DNA of 64,000 nucleotides from Paludibacter sp963678465 (GTDB lineage: Bacteria > Bacteroidota > Bacteroidia > Bacteroidales > Paludibacteraceae), in contig OY782858.1 in the NCBI GenBank assembly GCA_963678465.1, positions 1,116,001 to 1,180,000 of the forward strand. The letters are read 5' to 3'. Below, piece by piece: positions 15,782 to 26,198 of the stretch; positions within the stretch are counted from its first letter, which is position 1, and each line of letters starts with the position of its first letter. A program made the position numbers and the translations under genes. Under the pieces are notes generated by a model. It worked only from the letters and a program-made list of their open reading frames with translations, did not search any database and was not told the origin of the DNA.

Positions 15782-17455
15782 CTAATCAATTACCTTAAAA
15801 ATACCGTAAGAAATTTTATCAATATCAATCTTTAGACCTCCCTCTGCGAGGTTTATAGCACATTTATCGGCCAATACAGGAATAATTTTTTTGTACTGTT
15901 CTGGGTTATTTATTTGAACAGAACAACTTTTACCCGATGGATTAACAACCACAATAAAACGTTCTGAGCCAAAACTCCTTTCGTATACTAACGGATATGT
16001 ATTAGACTTTGCATAAAGAAACTTGATCTCTCCTCTGGTTCCTAATGCTGGATATTTTTTTCGAAGCTGAAGTAAGTTTCTGTTAAAATACAAAAAAGAA
16101 GTTGGATTATTTATTTGTGTTTCTACGTTTGGTCTGTAAGCCGACGAATCAATTGGCAGATAAAATTTTTCTATCGGGGCAGTTGAAAATCCGGCACCGT
16201 CACTCCCATCCCATTGCATTGGTGTGCGTGAACCCGCTCGATTGCCTTTAGTGAGCTGACTTCCTTCTTTATTGGGTAAATTGGGAATAAACTTCATTCC
16301 TATTTCGTCTCCGTAATAATACAGCGGCACTCCGGGTATTGTCATCAAAAATGCAGTTAAAACTCTCAATTGCTCTTCTGAATTACGAGTACCAGCATTG
16401 GGACGTTGAAAATCATGATTTGCTGTAGGTACGCAGACATAACCACTATCACCCACTACACGCAGTTGTTCCAGATAATAATCCACAAACTTTGTAGGTG
16501 TACCAACTCCGGCAATGTCAAAGTAACAGGTGTCCCGTCGGTAAGTCCCTTCTTTATTGAAAAACATTGAACTATAACCATTATTACCCAAATGGATAAT
16601 AAAATCCATCATAAAACCAGCTTTTATAGCGTTTGCCGGATTTCCCCATTCTGCGATTAATATTCCCTGAGGATATTTTTTTTGAAATTCACGTCGTATT
16701 CCATGCCAGAGTTTATTAGTTTCCACTTTGTTTGGATCATTTTTAATCAGCGACGGAGCCATATCAACCCTAAAACCATCACACCCCATATCCATCCAAA
16801 AATTTATAATTTTCACTAATTCATTACGGGTAGCGATCGGTCCCGGAGCAGTTACTGGCTGTTGCCATTGTTGAGTTGAATCTGGTTGTCCAAATCCATA
16901 ATTCAATGCAGGCTGACAATCAAAAAAATTTTTCCGGTAAGTTCCGTTTCTTTCAAATTTACCCGAAATGTGTCTTTCAGGCTTCACAGTTGAATCATTC
17001 GTCCAGATAAACCGATCGGAAAATTCGTTGTGTACAGCTGACTGCGAAGCTTGAAACCAGGGATGATCTGCCGAAGTATGTCCGGCTACCAAATCCAAAC
17101 AGACCCGTATTTTACGTTTGTGTGCTTCTTTAAAAAGTCTTTTCAAGTCATTGTTTGTTCCGTAACGGGCTGCTACTTTATAAAAATCGGTCACGTCGTA
17201 ACCCGCATCCTGAAACGATGACTCAAAACAGGGATTCAACCATATAGCATCAATCCCCAGCCATTTTATATAATCCAGTTTTGAAATTATCCCGTTAATA
17301 TCTCCAATTCCATCTCCGTTTGTATCTTTAAAACTTTGTGGATAAATTTGATAAAATGCAGCCGTTTTAAGCCATTCAGGTATAGGTCGGAAACTCTGTC
17401 CGAAAATCGACATTTGAGATAATAAAACGATCAACAAAATGCTTTTTAGTTTCAT
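15782..17455 (-). CDS. Secreted GH13 alpha-glucosidase/alpha-amylase
   Basis: This 557-residue protein has a signal peptide (1-20) and a GH13 (beta/alpha)8 barrel. The nucleophile is Asp231 in GFRVDMAPS, the acid/base is Glu269 in LIAEWGN and the stabiliser is Asp348 in TANHD; a TNGDGIGD calcium-type loop lies at 45-52. The QIYPQSF start is typical of oligo-1,6-glucosidase/trehalose-type GH13 subfamilies. It likely hydrolyses oligosaccharides imported by the adjacent SusCD in the periplasm. It follows susD after a hairpin and precedes the GH65 gene on the same strand. Confidence 0.9.
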   Translation of the reverse strand: MKLKSILLIVLLSQMSIFGQSFRPIPEWLKTAAFYQIYPQSFKDTNGDGIGDINGIISKLDYIKWLGIDAIWLNPCFESSFQDAGYDVTDFYKVAARYGTNNDLKRLFKEAHKRKIRVCLDLVAGHTSADHPWFQASQSAVHNEFSDRFIWTNDSTVKPERHISGKFERNGTYRKNFFDCQPALNYGFGQPDSTQQWQQPVTAPGPIATRNELVKIINFWMDMGCDGFRVDMAPSLIKNDPNKVETNKLWHGIRREFQKKYPQGILIAEWGNPANAIKAGFMMDFIIHLGNNGYSSMFFNKEGTYRRDTCYFDIAGVGTPTKFVDYYLEQLRVVGDSGYVCVPTANHDFQRPNAGTRNSEEQLRVLTAFLMTIPGVPLYYYGDEIGMKFIPNLPNKEGSQLTKGNRAGSRTPMQWDGSDGAGFSTAPIEKFYLPIDSSAYRPNVETQINNPTSFLYFNRNLLQLRKKYPALGTRGEIKFLYAKSNTYPLVYERSFGSERFIVVVNPSGKSCSVQINNPEQYKKIIPVLADKCAINLAEGGLKIDIDKISYGIFKVID

Positions 17456-17519
17456 CTTATTTAAATTTTTTGTGCGTAATTGTGCATAACACCGGCTTTG
17501 TCGATGTATACTTTTGTTA

Positions 17520-17545
17520 GTAAGGGAGTTTTCATGCTCCCTTAC
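17520..17545 (-). terminator. Hairpin after susD
   Basis: A 9-bp perfect stem, GTAAGGGAG with CTCCCTTAC, and an 8-nt loop lie between the susD stop and the GH13 start. It could attenuate or end the susCD transcript, giving more SusCD than enzyme. Confidence 0.5.
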
Positions 17546-17574
17546 CTTTTGTTGAAAAAATGTTTTATTGAAAA

Positions 17575-19149
17575 TTATTGGAATACCGGATAGCCTGGAT
17601 TTTGTACAATATTCTTGTCAGCATCATAGGCAGTGCGTGGTACTGGTAATAAAATTTTGTAAGCCGGAGTCACTGACGGTTTTTCGTAACGTGCATCACA
17701 ATATTTATTGAAACGTATTAAATCGTTACGACGCGAATGTTCCCAGTAAAATTCGTAACCACGCTCATTCAGAATTTTTTCTAACGATAAATCTGCCTGA
17801 GCGTATGTTGCAACACCACGTTTCGAGCGTAGTTCGTTTATGTCTGTAAGTGCACCTGCAACATCTCCTTTACGGAATTTAGCTTCGGCACGCATCAGAT
17901 ACACATCAGCTATACGATAATACTGAAAATCGTTATCACTACCACCAGGACTTGTAGTGGTTGGGTTTGGAGCATATTTTACAACACGTACCCCCTGCTC
18001 TTCGGTTGAATTATTATTACTAAAATCGGTAGTAAAAATCAAAGGACGACCACCATCTTTTGTTACCAATGCTGTTCCGGATGCATTATATTGCTGTCCG
18101 GCCAAAAAACCAAGGTTAAATCCTGTAACTGACTTCAAACGATTATCGCTAAAACGAGGATCAGTTTGATCCCATGTTGCAAAAAATGTAGGAGTTGTAC
18201 AACAGCCATTCCACATATTCGATGTAAGATAAGTCCCAAAGAACTGATTGTAATCCAGCGTGATATTAACCCATGGAATGCCACCTATACCCGTTTTTGT
18301 ATCGTAAATAATTGGCAAAATAGTTTCTGTTGCATTTGAATAAGCAGCATTATCATGCAAATATAATTTCCAGAAATCATCAGCAATAATATATTTTCCT
18401 GATCCAATTATTTCGTCGCAAAGTGCAATGGTTTCGTCCCATTTAGCTGTACCATCAGTAAATGCTGGTGCCGTACCTGTATAAACCTGATTATTAAGGT
18501 ATATTTTAGCAAGCAGCATTTGGGCAGCAGCTTTGGTTATGCGTCCATAAGGCACGGCTCCTTTTTCCTTTAGTACTGGAATAACTTCATTCAAATCAGA
18601 AATCATTCTGTCAACAATCTGACTTCGCGTAAAATATTGAGGATCATTTGCAAAGTTATACTCTGTATATTCACGAAAAGGCATTTGTCCGAAACAATCG
18701 TTTAGCTGAAACATAGCCAAAGCCCGAATGAATAACACCTCTGCTTCATATTGTTTTACTTCATCGCTTTGAGGCATTTGGTGCAAATAATACAACGCAA
18801 CATTACATCTGGCAAAGCCTATGAGGTAGCTATTCCATGTATTTTTAATGTAACTGTTAGCAGCAGTATAATCATGTGTAAAAATGGTTCTGTAATCTGA
18901 ACTATTCCAGTTGGCTCCACGGGTTGGAAAAACCAACTCGTCTGTTGAAGTTTCCTGTACTAGCCAACCTGCACTACGACTTTGAAGGTCGCGCAGAAAA
19001 ACATAAGCAGGAGTTACCAACATCTCAACATTAGCCGTGTCGGTTACAACATCAAAATTATTTTTTTCATCCAGAATTTCTTCGGTCAAATCCGAACAGG
19101 ATGAAATTCCTATAATCAGTAGTGATAGAAATATATATATTTTTTTCAT
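17575..19149 (-). CDS. SusD/RagB-family outer-membrane glycan-binding lipoprotein
   Basis: The protein has 524 residues if started at the ATG that gives MKKIYIFLSLLIIG (19149); three extra residues are possible upstream. A lipobox GISSC sits at about 15-19, so the mature protein is a lipoprotein. The TPR-like SusD core includes the RADVYLMRAEAKFRKG-type motif near residues 410-425 and the C-terminal signature ILNERGYEFYWEHSRRNDLIRF. SusD caps the SusC transporter and binds oligosaccharide at the cell surface. It lies 20 bp downstream of susC. Confidence 0.93.
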   Translation of the reverse strand: MKKIYIFLSLLIIGISSCSDLTEEILDEKNNFDVVTDTANVEMLVTPAYVFLRDLQSRSAGWLVQETSTDELVFPTRGANWNSSDYRTIFTHDYTAANSYIKNTWNSYLIGFARCNVALYYLHQMPQSDEVKQYEAEVLFIRALAMFQLNDCFGQMPFREYTEYNFANDPQYFTRSQIVDRMISDLNEVIPVLKEKGAVPYGRITKAAAQMLLAKIYLNNQVYTGTAPAFTDGTAKWDETIALCDEIIGSGKYIIADDFWKLYLHDNAAYSNATETILPIIYDTKTGIGGIPWVNITLDYNQFFGTYLTSNMWNGCCTTPTFFATWDQTDPRFSDNRLKSVTGFNLGFLAGQQYNASGTALVTKDGGRPLIFTTDFSNNNSTEEQGVRVVKYAPNPTTTSPGGSDNDFQYYRIADVYLMRAEAKFRKGDVAGALTDINELRSKRGVATYAQADLSLEKILNERGYEFYWEHSRRNDLIRFNKYCDARYEKPSVTPAYKILLPVPRTAYDADKNIVQNPGYPVFQ

Positions 19150-19169
19150 AACGTCCATTTTTAAATAGT

Positions 19170-22100
19170 TTATAACTCTACATTAACTCCAAATGTGAAT
19201 GTACGTGCTTTAGGGTAACTTGTCCAGCCTATACCTATTGCAGGAACACCATTTGAAACACGGGTTGCATTTACTTCAGGATCGTAGCCTGAATAATTGG
19301 TAAATGTCAATAAGTTTGAGCCTGAAGCATAAATTCTTAAACGACTGATATAATTCTGTTTAGGCAACTTAAATGTATATCCTAAAGTAGCATTAGACAA
19401 ACGTAAATATGAACCATCTTCAATATAGCGGCTAGAATAATCGAGTACATTAGATGTAGATTCGCCAGAAGCAATGGCCTCAGGAGTAGTATTCCAGCCA
19501 CTTCCAAATTTCGACATCTGACTTACAACATTAGCCAAGTTGTTATAAATATCATTACCATAAACTCCGTTGAAATTTACGCCAAGATCAAATTGTTTCC
19601 AGCTTAATGCAGTTCCAAAATTATAGGTAAAATCAGGCAATGCATGTCCTATTATACCTTCGGTTACAACTCCGTTCTCATCAGTTGCAAAAATACTTTT
19701 TCCATTCTCATCAAGTCCAAGGAAAGTTTTGCCCCAGAATGTGCCGAGAGGCTCATTATTGATGATGTACTGAGATGCAGTACCGGTAATACCAGGTCCA
19801 CTTGGGTAACCTGTTGGAATTTTCGAAATAGCAGTCATATTCTCAACTTTATTATCTGTTTTCGAAAAGTTGCCATTTACGCTCCAATTCCAGTCTTTAT
19901 TTGCAATAACCACAGCATTTAAAGCCAACTCAAAACCTTTATTTACAATATCAATATCAGAATTATTCACATACTGATAAGCAGTTGGAGCGGGCATTTT
20001 GGTAGCAAGGTACATTTGTACATCAGTAGTAGTTTTGTAAAACAAATCCAATGTACCACTCAACCGGCCTTTGAAGAATCCAAAATCAAGGCCTCCGTTG
20101 TACTGCGTAGTTTTTTCCCATTTCAGGTCAGGATTTGGAGTACGGGTTAGTGTATAGCCACTTATAACTGTTGATCCTCCATCAAGCACTGCACCGGTTA
20201 TTGAACCCAGTGTAGGAGAACTTACTTTGCTAGCCACCTCCTGATTTCCGGTAATACCTGCACCCAAACGCATTTTCAAATCACTGAAAACATTCAGGTT
20301 CTGAATAAATTTTTCCTCATTCATGCGCCACGCAAAAGCTGCTGAAGGAAAATAACCATACTTATTATTTGCTCCAAATTTGGTAGAACCATCAGCTCGA
20401 AAGTTAACTGTTAAAAGGTATTTATCAAGCAGGCTATAATTAATACGACCAAAGAAAGACTGCAACTCATTGATTGTTATCGAAGAACTAACTGTAGCTT
20501 GTGTAGCCTTACCCAAATCCAGGTCATTGATATTATCTACTTCACTTGTAGGAAAACCTGTTTCATACAACGAATATGAAAATATTCTGAACTTTTGAAA
20601 CGAATGTCCCAACAAGAAGTTGAATTTATGTTTTTGATTTAGTTCTAAATTATAAGTAAAGTAGTTTTCCATCATACTGCTTCCCATTTCCAGATTACTA
20701 ATTGTAGCAGTTCCTTTATCTGTTGCGTACGACAACAACGCATCCTGTGTAACCTTACGGGTTGCTTTGGTCTCATCAACCGATAAATTTATTTTGTAAT
20801 TAAAACCTTTAAACAAATTAAGCGTTCCGGTCAAATTACCCAACAAACGGTCGGTTTGCGTATTATCGTCAGTAAGTTCAATCATAGCCAATGGGTTACG
20901 AACCTGATCAGAAACCTGATAAAATGTTCCATCAGCATTATAAACCGGATAGGTAGGATTGAGCTTTAGCGCTGACAATAATAAATCACCTTCAACACCA
21001 CCGGTTTCGCCTAATGGAGCGCGTTGATCATTGGTACGTGCAGCTGTGATAGATGCATCAATTGTCAGTTTATCATTTAATGTTTTTGTTGATACATTTA
21101 AGCGTCCGGAGAGTTTTTCCATTCCGGTTTTTTTGATAATACCTTCCTGGTTCATGTATCCAAGTGACGCACGAAATGTTGAAGTTTTATTTCCTCCCGA
21201 GAACGAAAGATTATGATTTTGAGTAAAAGCAGAGCGAAAAATTTGATCCTGCCAATCTGTAGAGTAACCCTGATCGTCGGCTGCAAGTCCTAAAGTAGTT
21301 CGAGCGGCATTATATTCAGCAGCCGTTAATACATCATATTTCTGTGGTAACTCAGAAACACCTGCATAAGCCGAATAAGTAACCTGACTTTTTCCTTCTT
21401 TACCTTTTTTGGTTGTCACAATAACCACACCGTTTGCTCCACGCGATCCATAAATAGCTGTTGCCGAAGCATCTTTCAACACATCAATAGATTCAATATC
21501 GTCAGGATTCAGAAAGTTTAGTGGATTTTTGGCTGAAGTTGAACCAACACCACTGGTGGTTCCTCCTGTTGGTTGAACATCGGTTACATCCAATGGAATA
21601 CCATCTACAACATACAATGGTTCCTGACCAGAACGAATAGAATTTGCTCCACGCACTCTAACAGAGACACCTGCACCGGGTTCCCCTCCGTTAGTTGTAA
21701 TACTTACCCCCGAAACACGTCCCTGTATTAAATCAGTTGGAGAGCTAACTACTCCTTTATTAAAATCTTTACTCTTTAAGGATGAGACAGAACCTGTTAA
21801 GTCATTTTTTTTGACTGCACCATAACCTATAACTACTAATTCATCAATCAGTTTGGTATCGTCCTGCATTGCGACTTTAAGTAGATCTTTTCCGGCAAAA
21901 AATTCTTGTGATTTATAACCAACATACGAAAATACAATTATAGCATTAGGTTGTACAGATTTCATCGAAAATTTACCATCCAAATCAGTTAAAGTACCTG
22001 TAGAGCTACCTTTTACAAAAACTGTTACACCGGCTAATGGTTGATATGATTCATCAGTAACAACCCCGCTGACAGTAGTTGGTGCCGATGTTTCATTACT

Positions 22101-22487
22101 GCCGTCTAGCTTTTTTTCTTCTTTCGAATTTACAATAATTATTTGACGATCAGTAATTTTGTAGCTTGCCCCTGTACCTGCAAGCAGCTTTGATAAGACT
22201 TGATTTATACTTTCGTTTTGAGCTTTAATCGATACACGTTTGCGGGCATCAATTACTTTGTCATTATAAATAAAAATGTATTGCGTTTTTTTCTCTATTT
22301 CGCTAAATACTTCCTTAATTGTTTTATTTTCTACAGTAATAGTGATGCCTTTTGATTGAGAAGCTTGTTTAGCTGCAAAAGCACTACCAATACCTGTAAA
22401 GAGAAACGTAATAATAAGAATACTAAAAATTCGTAACGAATTTAAGATTCTTTCCTTGTTGATAGATGGATAAGAATTTTTTTTCAT
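19170..22487 (-). CDS. SusC/RagA TonB-dependent transporter with N-terminal STN domain
   Basis: This 1105-residue outer-membrane transporter has a signal segment, then an STN (secretin/TonB short N-terminal) domain (about 47-117, ITVENKTIKEVFSEIEKKTQ). A carboxypeptidase-D-like regulatory domain follows (about 134-210), then a plug with the SusC signature (GAVKKNDLTGSVSSL, then SIRSGQEPLYVVDGIPLD, then ATAIYGSRGANGVV) and a 22-strand barrel. The STN domain lets the transporter signal to a FecR anti-sigma factor, and such a gene lies immediately upstream. It therefore both imports oligosaccharides and acts as the sensor for its own operon. Confidence 0.94.
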   Translation of the reverse strand: MKKNSYPSINKERILNSLRIFSILIITFLFTGIGSAFAAKQASQSKGITITVENKTIKEVFSEIEKKTQYIFIYNDKVIDARKRVSIKAQNESINQVLSKLLAGTGASYKITDRQIIIVNSKEEKKLDGSNETSAPTTVSGVVTDESYQPLAGVTVFVKGSSTGTLTDLDGKFSMKSVQPNAIIVFSYVGYKSQEFFAGKDLLKVAMQDDTKLIDELVVIGYGAVKKNDLTGSVSSLKSKDFNKGVVSSPTDLIQGRVSGVSITTNGGEPGAGVSVRVRGANSIRSGQEPLYVVDGIPLDVTDVQPTGGTTSGVGSTSAKNPLNFLNPDDIESIDVLKDASATAIYGSRGANGVVIVTTKKGKEGKSQVTYSAYAGVSELPQKYDVLTAAEYNAARTTLGLAADDQGYSTDWQDQIFRSAFTQNHNLSFSGGNKTSTFRASLGYMNQEGIIKKTGMEKLSGRLNVSTKTLNDKLTIDASITAARTNDQRAPLGETGGVEGDLLLSALKLNPTYPVYNADGTFYQVSDQVRNPLAMIELTDDNTQTDRLLGNLTGTLNLFKGFNYKINLSVDETKATRKVTQDALLSYATDKGTATISNLEMGSSMMENYFTYNLELNQKHKFNFLLGHSFQKFRIFSYSLYETGFPTSEVDNINDLDLGKATQATVSSSITINELQSFFGRINYSLLDKYLLTVNFRADGSTKFGANNKYGYFPSAAFAWRMNEEKFIQNLNVFSDLKMRLGAGITGNQEVASKVSSPTLGSITGAVLDGGSTVISGYTLTRTPNPDLKWEKTTQYNGGLDFGFFKGRLSGTLDLFYKTTTDVQMYLATKMPAPTAYQYVNNSDIDIVNKGFELALNAVVIANKDWNWSVNGNFSKTDNKVENMTAISKIPTGYPSGPGITGTASQYIINNEPLGTFWGKTFLGLDENGKSIFATDENGVVTEGIIGHALPDFTYNFGTALSWKQFDLGVNFNGVYGNDIYNNLANVVSQMSKFGSGWNTTPEAIASGESTSNVLDYSSRYIEDGSYLRLSNATLGYTFKLPKQNYISRLRIYASGSNLLTFTNYSGYDPEVNATRVSNGVPAIGIGWTSYPKARTFTFGVNVEL

Positions 22488-22552
22488 ATTTTTACAACGA
22501 TTTTGATAAATAACCTATGATTTTATTTCGACTTGTTTTTCAAAGTCTTACG

Positions 22553-22580
22553 ACCGGGGAATATGCCAGTATTTCCCGGT
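22553..22580 (+). terminator. Hairpin with T tract between fecR and susC
   Basis: ACCGGGGAATA pairs with TATTTCCCGGT (one mismatch) around a 6-nt loop and is followed by eight T residues on the plus strand. There is no plus-strand gene here, so it may act as a structure in the minus-strand leader of susC or as a weak bidirectional terminator. Confidence 0.4.
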
Positions 22581-22627
22581 TTTTTTTATTTTATTTAGTC
22601 TTCTATGTTTTCATACTTATAATTGAT

Positions 22628-23824
22628 TTAAGGTTTAACATTTATTTTTATTTCTGTTTTCATGGTTTCAAAATCAATATTCGCAGTGGTGGCAAGTACC
22701 ATCATCACATCTTCGATATTATCATTCAAATTTAGTTTGCCTGATAATGTAATTTCGTTTAATTTGGAACTATCATAGTTGAACCTTACACCATAATAAT
22801 TGCTGAGTTCATTCAGCACATTCGATAATTTTTCACTTTCAAAGTTTAATATACCATCTTTCCAGCTTACGTAGTCGTTTACATCTACCTGATTTACCAC
22901 TTCAGTATTTGTATTACGATTTAATGCAAATTTCTGGTTTGGGGTAATCTCTGTTGCCCTGTTTTCCGTTGTACTCACCTTAACACGACCTGTAACGAGC
23001 ACTACTGACTGAATATTTTTATGGGAATAAGCCTGTACGTCAAAACTGGTTCCAAGAACCTCGACTTCCATTTCAGCTGTTTTAACAATAAAAGGTTTCA
23101 ATTTATTTTTGGCCACTTCCAGAAATGCTTCACCTTCAATAAATATTTCACGTCTATCATTAGCAAAGGCAGAAGGGAAAACTATTTTACTTCCCGGACG
23201 AACTGTTACACGCGAACCATCGGCAAATACTATGCTGGCTCTCTTGCCATTAGGAACTGCTAACCAACCTAGTTCATCATTCGATAGATTAATTTCTTCC
23301 ATCGAAATTTCGTCACCTTTTGCTGTACGAACTAAAATTTTATTTGATTCACGAAATACAATTTCAGATCTGTTAGACAGAGTGATCGCTGGTTTGTTAT
23401 TTAATTTAAAAGTAATATTTTCAATGGTATCAACTGATACCTGCTGTGCAAATTCAGTATATGATACATTTTCAGTTTTTGATAAAAACCAAAACAATGA
23501 AATACTTAATAAAACCAACAAACTAGCCGCAACTGAGAAGTTACGAAACCAAACAGGTAAACTAAAATGCTTTTTAGTTTTGGCTTGTATGGTGTTCCAC
23601 ATTTGCGAAACAGCTTCCTCGCCTAAAGTGGGTTCTTTGATAGTAATTTCTGACAATATCTGAGCTCCTTTATTCATTTTCTCAGCTATTTCAGTATCAT
23701 TGTTCATTAATTCTGTAAACACTTTATAATCCGGGTTATTCGGACTTTTAAGCCAAAGAACAAAGTCACGGTCATCGAGCCATTGTTCTACGCTATATTG
23801 CTTATAAAAATTATAATCTTTCAT
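22628..23824 (-). CDS. FecR-family anti-sigma factor
   Basis: This 398-residue protein has a cytoplasmic N-terminal part (1-85) that would hold the ECF sigma factor. A single membrane segment lies at about 88-110 (FSVAASLLVLLSISLFWFL). A periplasmic FecR domain follows (VPNGKRASIVFADGSRVTVRPGSKI, about 192-216, then FIEGEAFLEVAKN), and the C-terminal part is STN-like (VLNELSNYYGVRFNYDSSKL). It relays the SusC signal across the envelope. It lies between the sigma gene and susC on the same strand. Confidence 0.92.
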   Translation of the reverse strand: MKDYNFYKQYSVEQWLDDRDFVLWLKSPNNPDYKVFTELMNNDTEIAEKMNKGAQILSEITIKEPTLGEEAVSQMWNTIQAKTKKHFSLPVWFRNFSVAASLLVLLSISLFWFLSKTENVSYTEFAQQVSVDTIENITFKLNNKPAITLSNRSEIVFRESNKILVRTAKGDEISMEEINLSNDELGWLAVPNGKRASIVFADGSRVTVRPGSKIVFPSAFANDRREIFIEGEAFLEVAKNKLKPFIVKTAEMEVEVLGTSFDVQAYSHKNIQSVVLVTGRVKVSTTENRATEITPNQKFALNRNTNTEVVNQVDVNDYVSWKDGILNFESEKLSNVLNELSNYYGVRFNYDSSKLNEITLSGKLNLNDNIEDVMMVLATTANIDFETMKTEIKINVKP

Positions 23825-23976
23825 TTTAGTTTTATGCTTCTCTTATATTGACCTTATATCAAAACAACAGGGTAAAAAATAAATTGTACTCAATTTTTAA
23901 AAGAATAATTGTTATCCTTTTAAAAAAAATCAGACAAATGCATTTAAATAATTTATTTTCAGAACATTACAAAATT

Positions 23977-24564
23977 CTATATATTGAATAAGAATATTAA
24001 TGCAATGGTGATCAGAAACTCCTTTCGAAGTTTTTCAATGGAGCGGTGTATAAGATTTCGTGCTGACTGATTATTGAGATCAAGTAAAAGACAAATTTCG
24101 TCGAGCGACATTTCTTTGGTAAAGCGAAGATAAATGGCCTCGCGCTGGCGACTTGTAAGCGACTCCATGCTTTTCTGCAACTTGCGTTTTTTCACAATCA
24201 TAATCCAATCATCTTCAGTATCAGGCTCATCGGGGTTGGCTATTTCAAATGGCATTTCATTATCAGACAATGAAACAGTTGATTTATGGGAGTAATGAAT
24301 ATCTATCAACCTGTTTTTTAAAGCTTTGAATAGATATAAACGAATATTATCGGTGGTATTCAGATTCTGCCTATTGTTATACAACTTAATAAAAAGTTCC
24401 TGAATACAATCCTTAACTAATTCGGAATCTGGATTGAACTTTAAGCCATAGCGATATAAATCCTGAACATATTCATGGTAAATGGCGGAGAATGCTTTCT
24501 CACTTCCATCTCTGAATGTGTTCCATAAATTTAAATCTCTTTCTCTTGACTCTTTCTCGTTCAA
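23977..24564 (-). CDS. ECF-family RNA polymerase sigma factor
   Basis: This 195-residue protein has sigma region 2 (YVQDLYRYGLKFNPDSELVKDCIQ, about 30-53, with LFIKLYNNR) and region 4 (SLTSRQREAIYLRFTKEMSLDEI, about 136-158). It is the Bacteroidetes type of ECF sigma that pairs with FecR and an STN-SusC. An unusual hydrophobic C-terminus (FLITIALIFLFNI) might help membrane or anti-sigma association. It should direct transcription of the downstream susCD operon when released. Confidence 0.92.
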   Translation of the reverse strand: MNEKESRERDLNLWNTFRDGSEKAFSAIYHEYVQDLYRYGLKFNPDSELVKDCIQELFIKLYNNRQNLNTTDNIRLYLFKALKNRLIDIHYSHKSTVSLSDNEMPFEIANPDEPDTEDDWIMIVKKRKLQKSMESLTSRQREAIYLRFTKEMSLDEICLLLDLNNQSARNLIHRSIEKLRKEFLITIALIFLFNI

Positions 24565-24836
24565 ATCGTATATAACCTTGATAGCAAATCGAAAAAAGCA
24601 TAGATACTCAGTATGCTTTTATTTTCAAATTACTTATTTTAATTTAATAAAATCTGGTTTTAAAATGGTACAAAACTAACAAAAAGATTGTTTACTCATT
24701 TATAATTTCATCTCTTTTGCATAACACCATCCTCATAGATAGCTAACAAGCTGCTTTATTTAGACAAATAACAGCTTTTATTTGAAAACGTACTCAATTA
24801 TTTGAATAATTTTCAAGCATTTGACCAAAAAAACAT

Positions 24837-24868
24837 AAAAGCCGTTGAATTTTCATTCAACGGCTTTT
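24837..24868 (-). terminator. Rho-independent terminator of rplT
   Basis: A 14-bp perfect stem AAAAGCCGTTGAAT/ATTCAACGGCTTTT with loop TTTC lies 42 bp past the rplT stop. On the minus strand it is followed by a T-rich tract. Confidence 0.8.
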
Positions 24869-24910
24869 ATATCAATGTATTTTTGTTTCTATCAAAAAAG
24901 AATTGTCAGA

Positions 24911-25132
24911 CTAAGCGTTTTTAGCTTTTTGAACAATTGCTTTGAAAGCTTCCGGGTGATTCATGGCTAAATCGGCTAATACTTTGCGGTTCATTTCGAT
25001 ACCGGCTTTGTGTAAAGCACCCATTAATTTTGAATACGACATACCTTCCAGACGTGCAGCAGCATTGATACGTTGAATCCACAATGCACGGAAGTTACGT
25101 TTTTTGTTTTTGCGGTCACGGTAAGCATACTG
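24911..25132 (-). pseudogene. rplT: 5'-truncated ribosomal protein L20 gene
   Basis: The frame reads QYAYRDRKNKKRNFRALWIQ, then RINAAARLEGMSYSKLMGAL, and ends AIVQKAKNA. This is the C-terminal 74 or so residues of L20. The first 40-45 residues are missing: at about 25130-25133 the sequence changes abruptly into the middle of an IS transposase (shared junction bases CTGCTTGTTCC). No start codon remains and the upstream infC-rpmI genes are absent. L20 is normally essential for 50S assembly, so an intact copy must exist elsewhere or the join is an assembly error. The natural rplT terminator is still present. Confidence 0.88.
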
Positions 25133-26182
25133 CTTGTTCCAGTGCCGGTTCTATCGTGTGTCCATCATAAGGATTTCTAAAGCCCATAGCGCCAATAATC
25201 ACACCTGTGGTTTGAGTGTAGATAATCGAAACCTTGTTCCCAAACTCATATTTTTTATGTTCTTTGCCTTTTGATATGCACTGTACATCAGGCTCATGCA
25301 CAGAATAAATCTTATTGCTATCGCTTTTTTTCTGATTTAGAATACGTTTAAACAAATCAATATCTGATTGATACCTGGAATCGGGGGATAAGTTTCTCTC
25401 CAACTCACGAACTAATCTGCCTGCAATGGTTTTCTCTTTTCTATCGGCTTTTCTGGCTTTCCACTTGTTACGTGGATGATTCCTGAAACGCTGATCTAAA
25501 CTTAATTTCTTTAACGTGCGTGTGTAGCTTTGACGTACAGGAAGATTCTCTTTTTCTGCTATATTTCTGCACTTGTCAATTATTTTTCTGTGCAGTTTGC
25601 TGTCTGTTGGAAAAGTTATATTTTTCTCCTGGACAGTAGTGTCAATACTCGCTGTAGAATCATTACTATCATTTCCATTAACACGAATGCTTTCCTTTAA
25701 AATCAATTCTATTCCGCTCTCTCCAATCCTATTCCGAAAATGAACCAACTCAGAGGCCTCGCACGGCTCACAAGGCTGAAATACATGTTCCCCACAAAAA
25801 TATTGATAATAGTTGTTTTCACTCCATTGCTCAACCACACTTTCATCTGAAATGTTGCGTAAATGCTTCAATATTAGCAATCCGACCATTAGTCGAATCG
25901 GCTTTGCCGGACGTCCATTGTCCAAACAATATAATCGTGAGAACGAATCTTCAAACATTTGCCAATCCACTTTATTGGCTAAAATATACATCGGATGTTT
26001 TTGGTTTAACATATCTTCTAGTCCCAAAAACATACAGCTTTGCTGAGTATCTTTCTTCTTTGATAGCATAATATATTTGCAAGATTTATGCATCAAATAT
26101 ACTAAAACTTGCAGATATACACAATACTTTTAAGATTTATTTTACTGATAATCTTATGTTTATAGACTTTTTAAGGGTCGAC
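25131..26182 (-). mobile_element. Truncated IS copy 2 (transposase N-terminal part)
   Basis: From the start codon at 26069 the frame encodes about 310 residues nearly identical to copy 1, up to EPALEQA, where it joins the rplT remnant. The C-terminal 120 or so residues, including the last catalytic Glu, and the left IS end are lost, so it is inactive. The right end (AGGGTCGAC, ending 26182) is intact. Scattered base differences from copy 1 show that it is a separate older copy. Confidence 0.85.
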
Positions 26183-26198
26183 TAAATAATCAAAAAAT

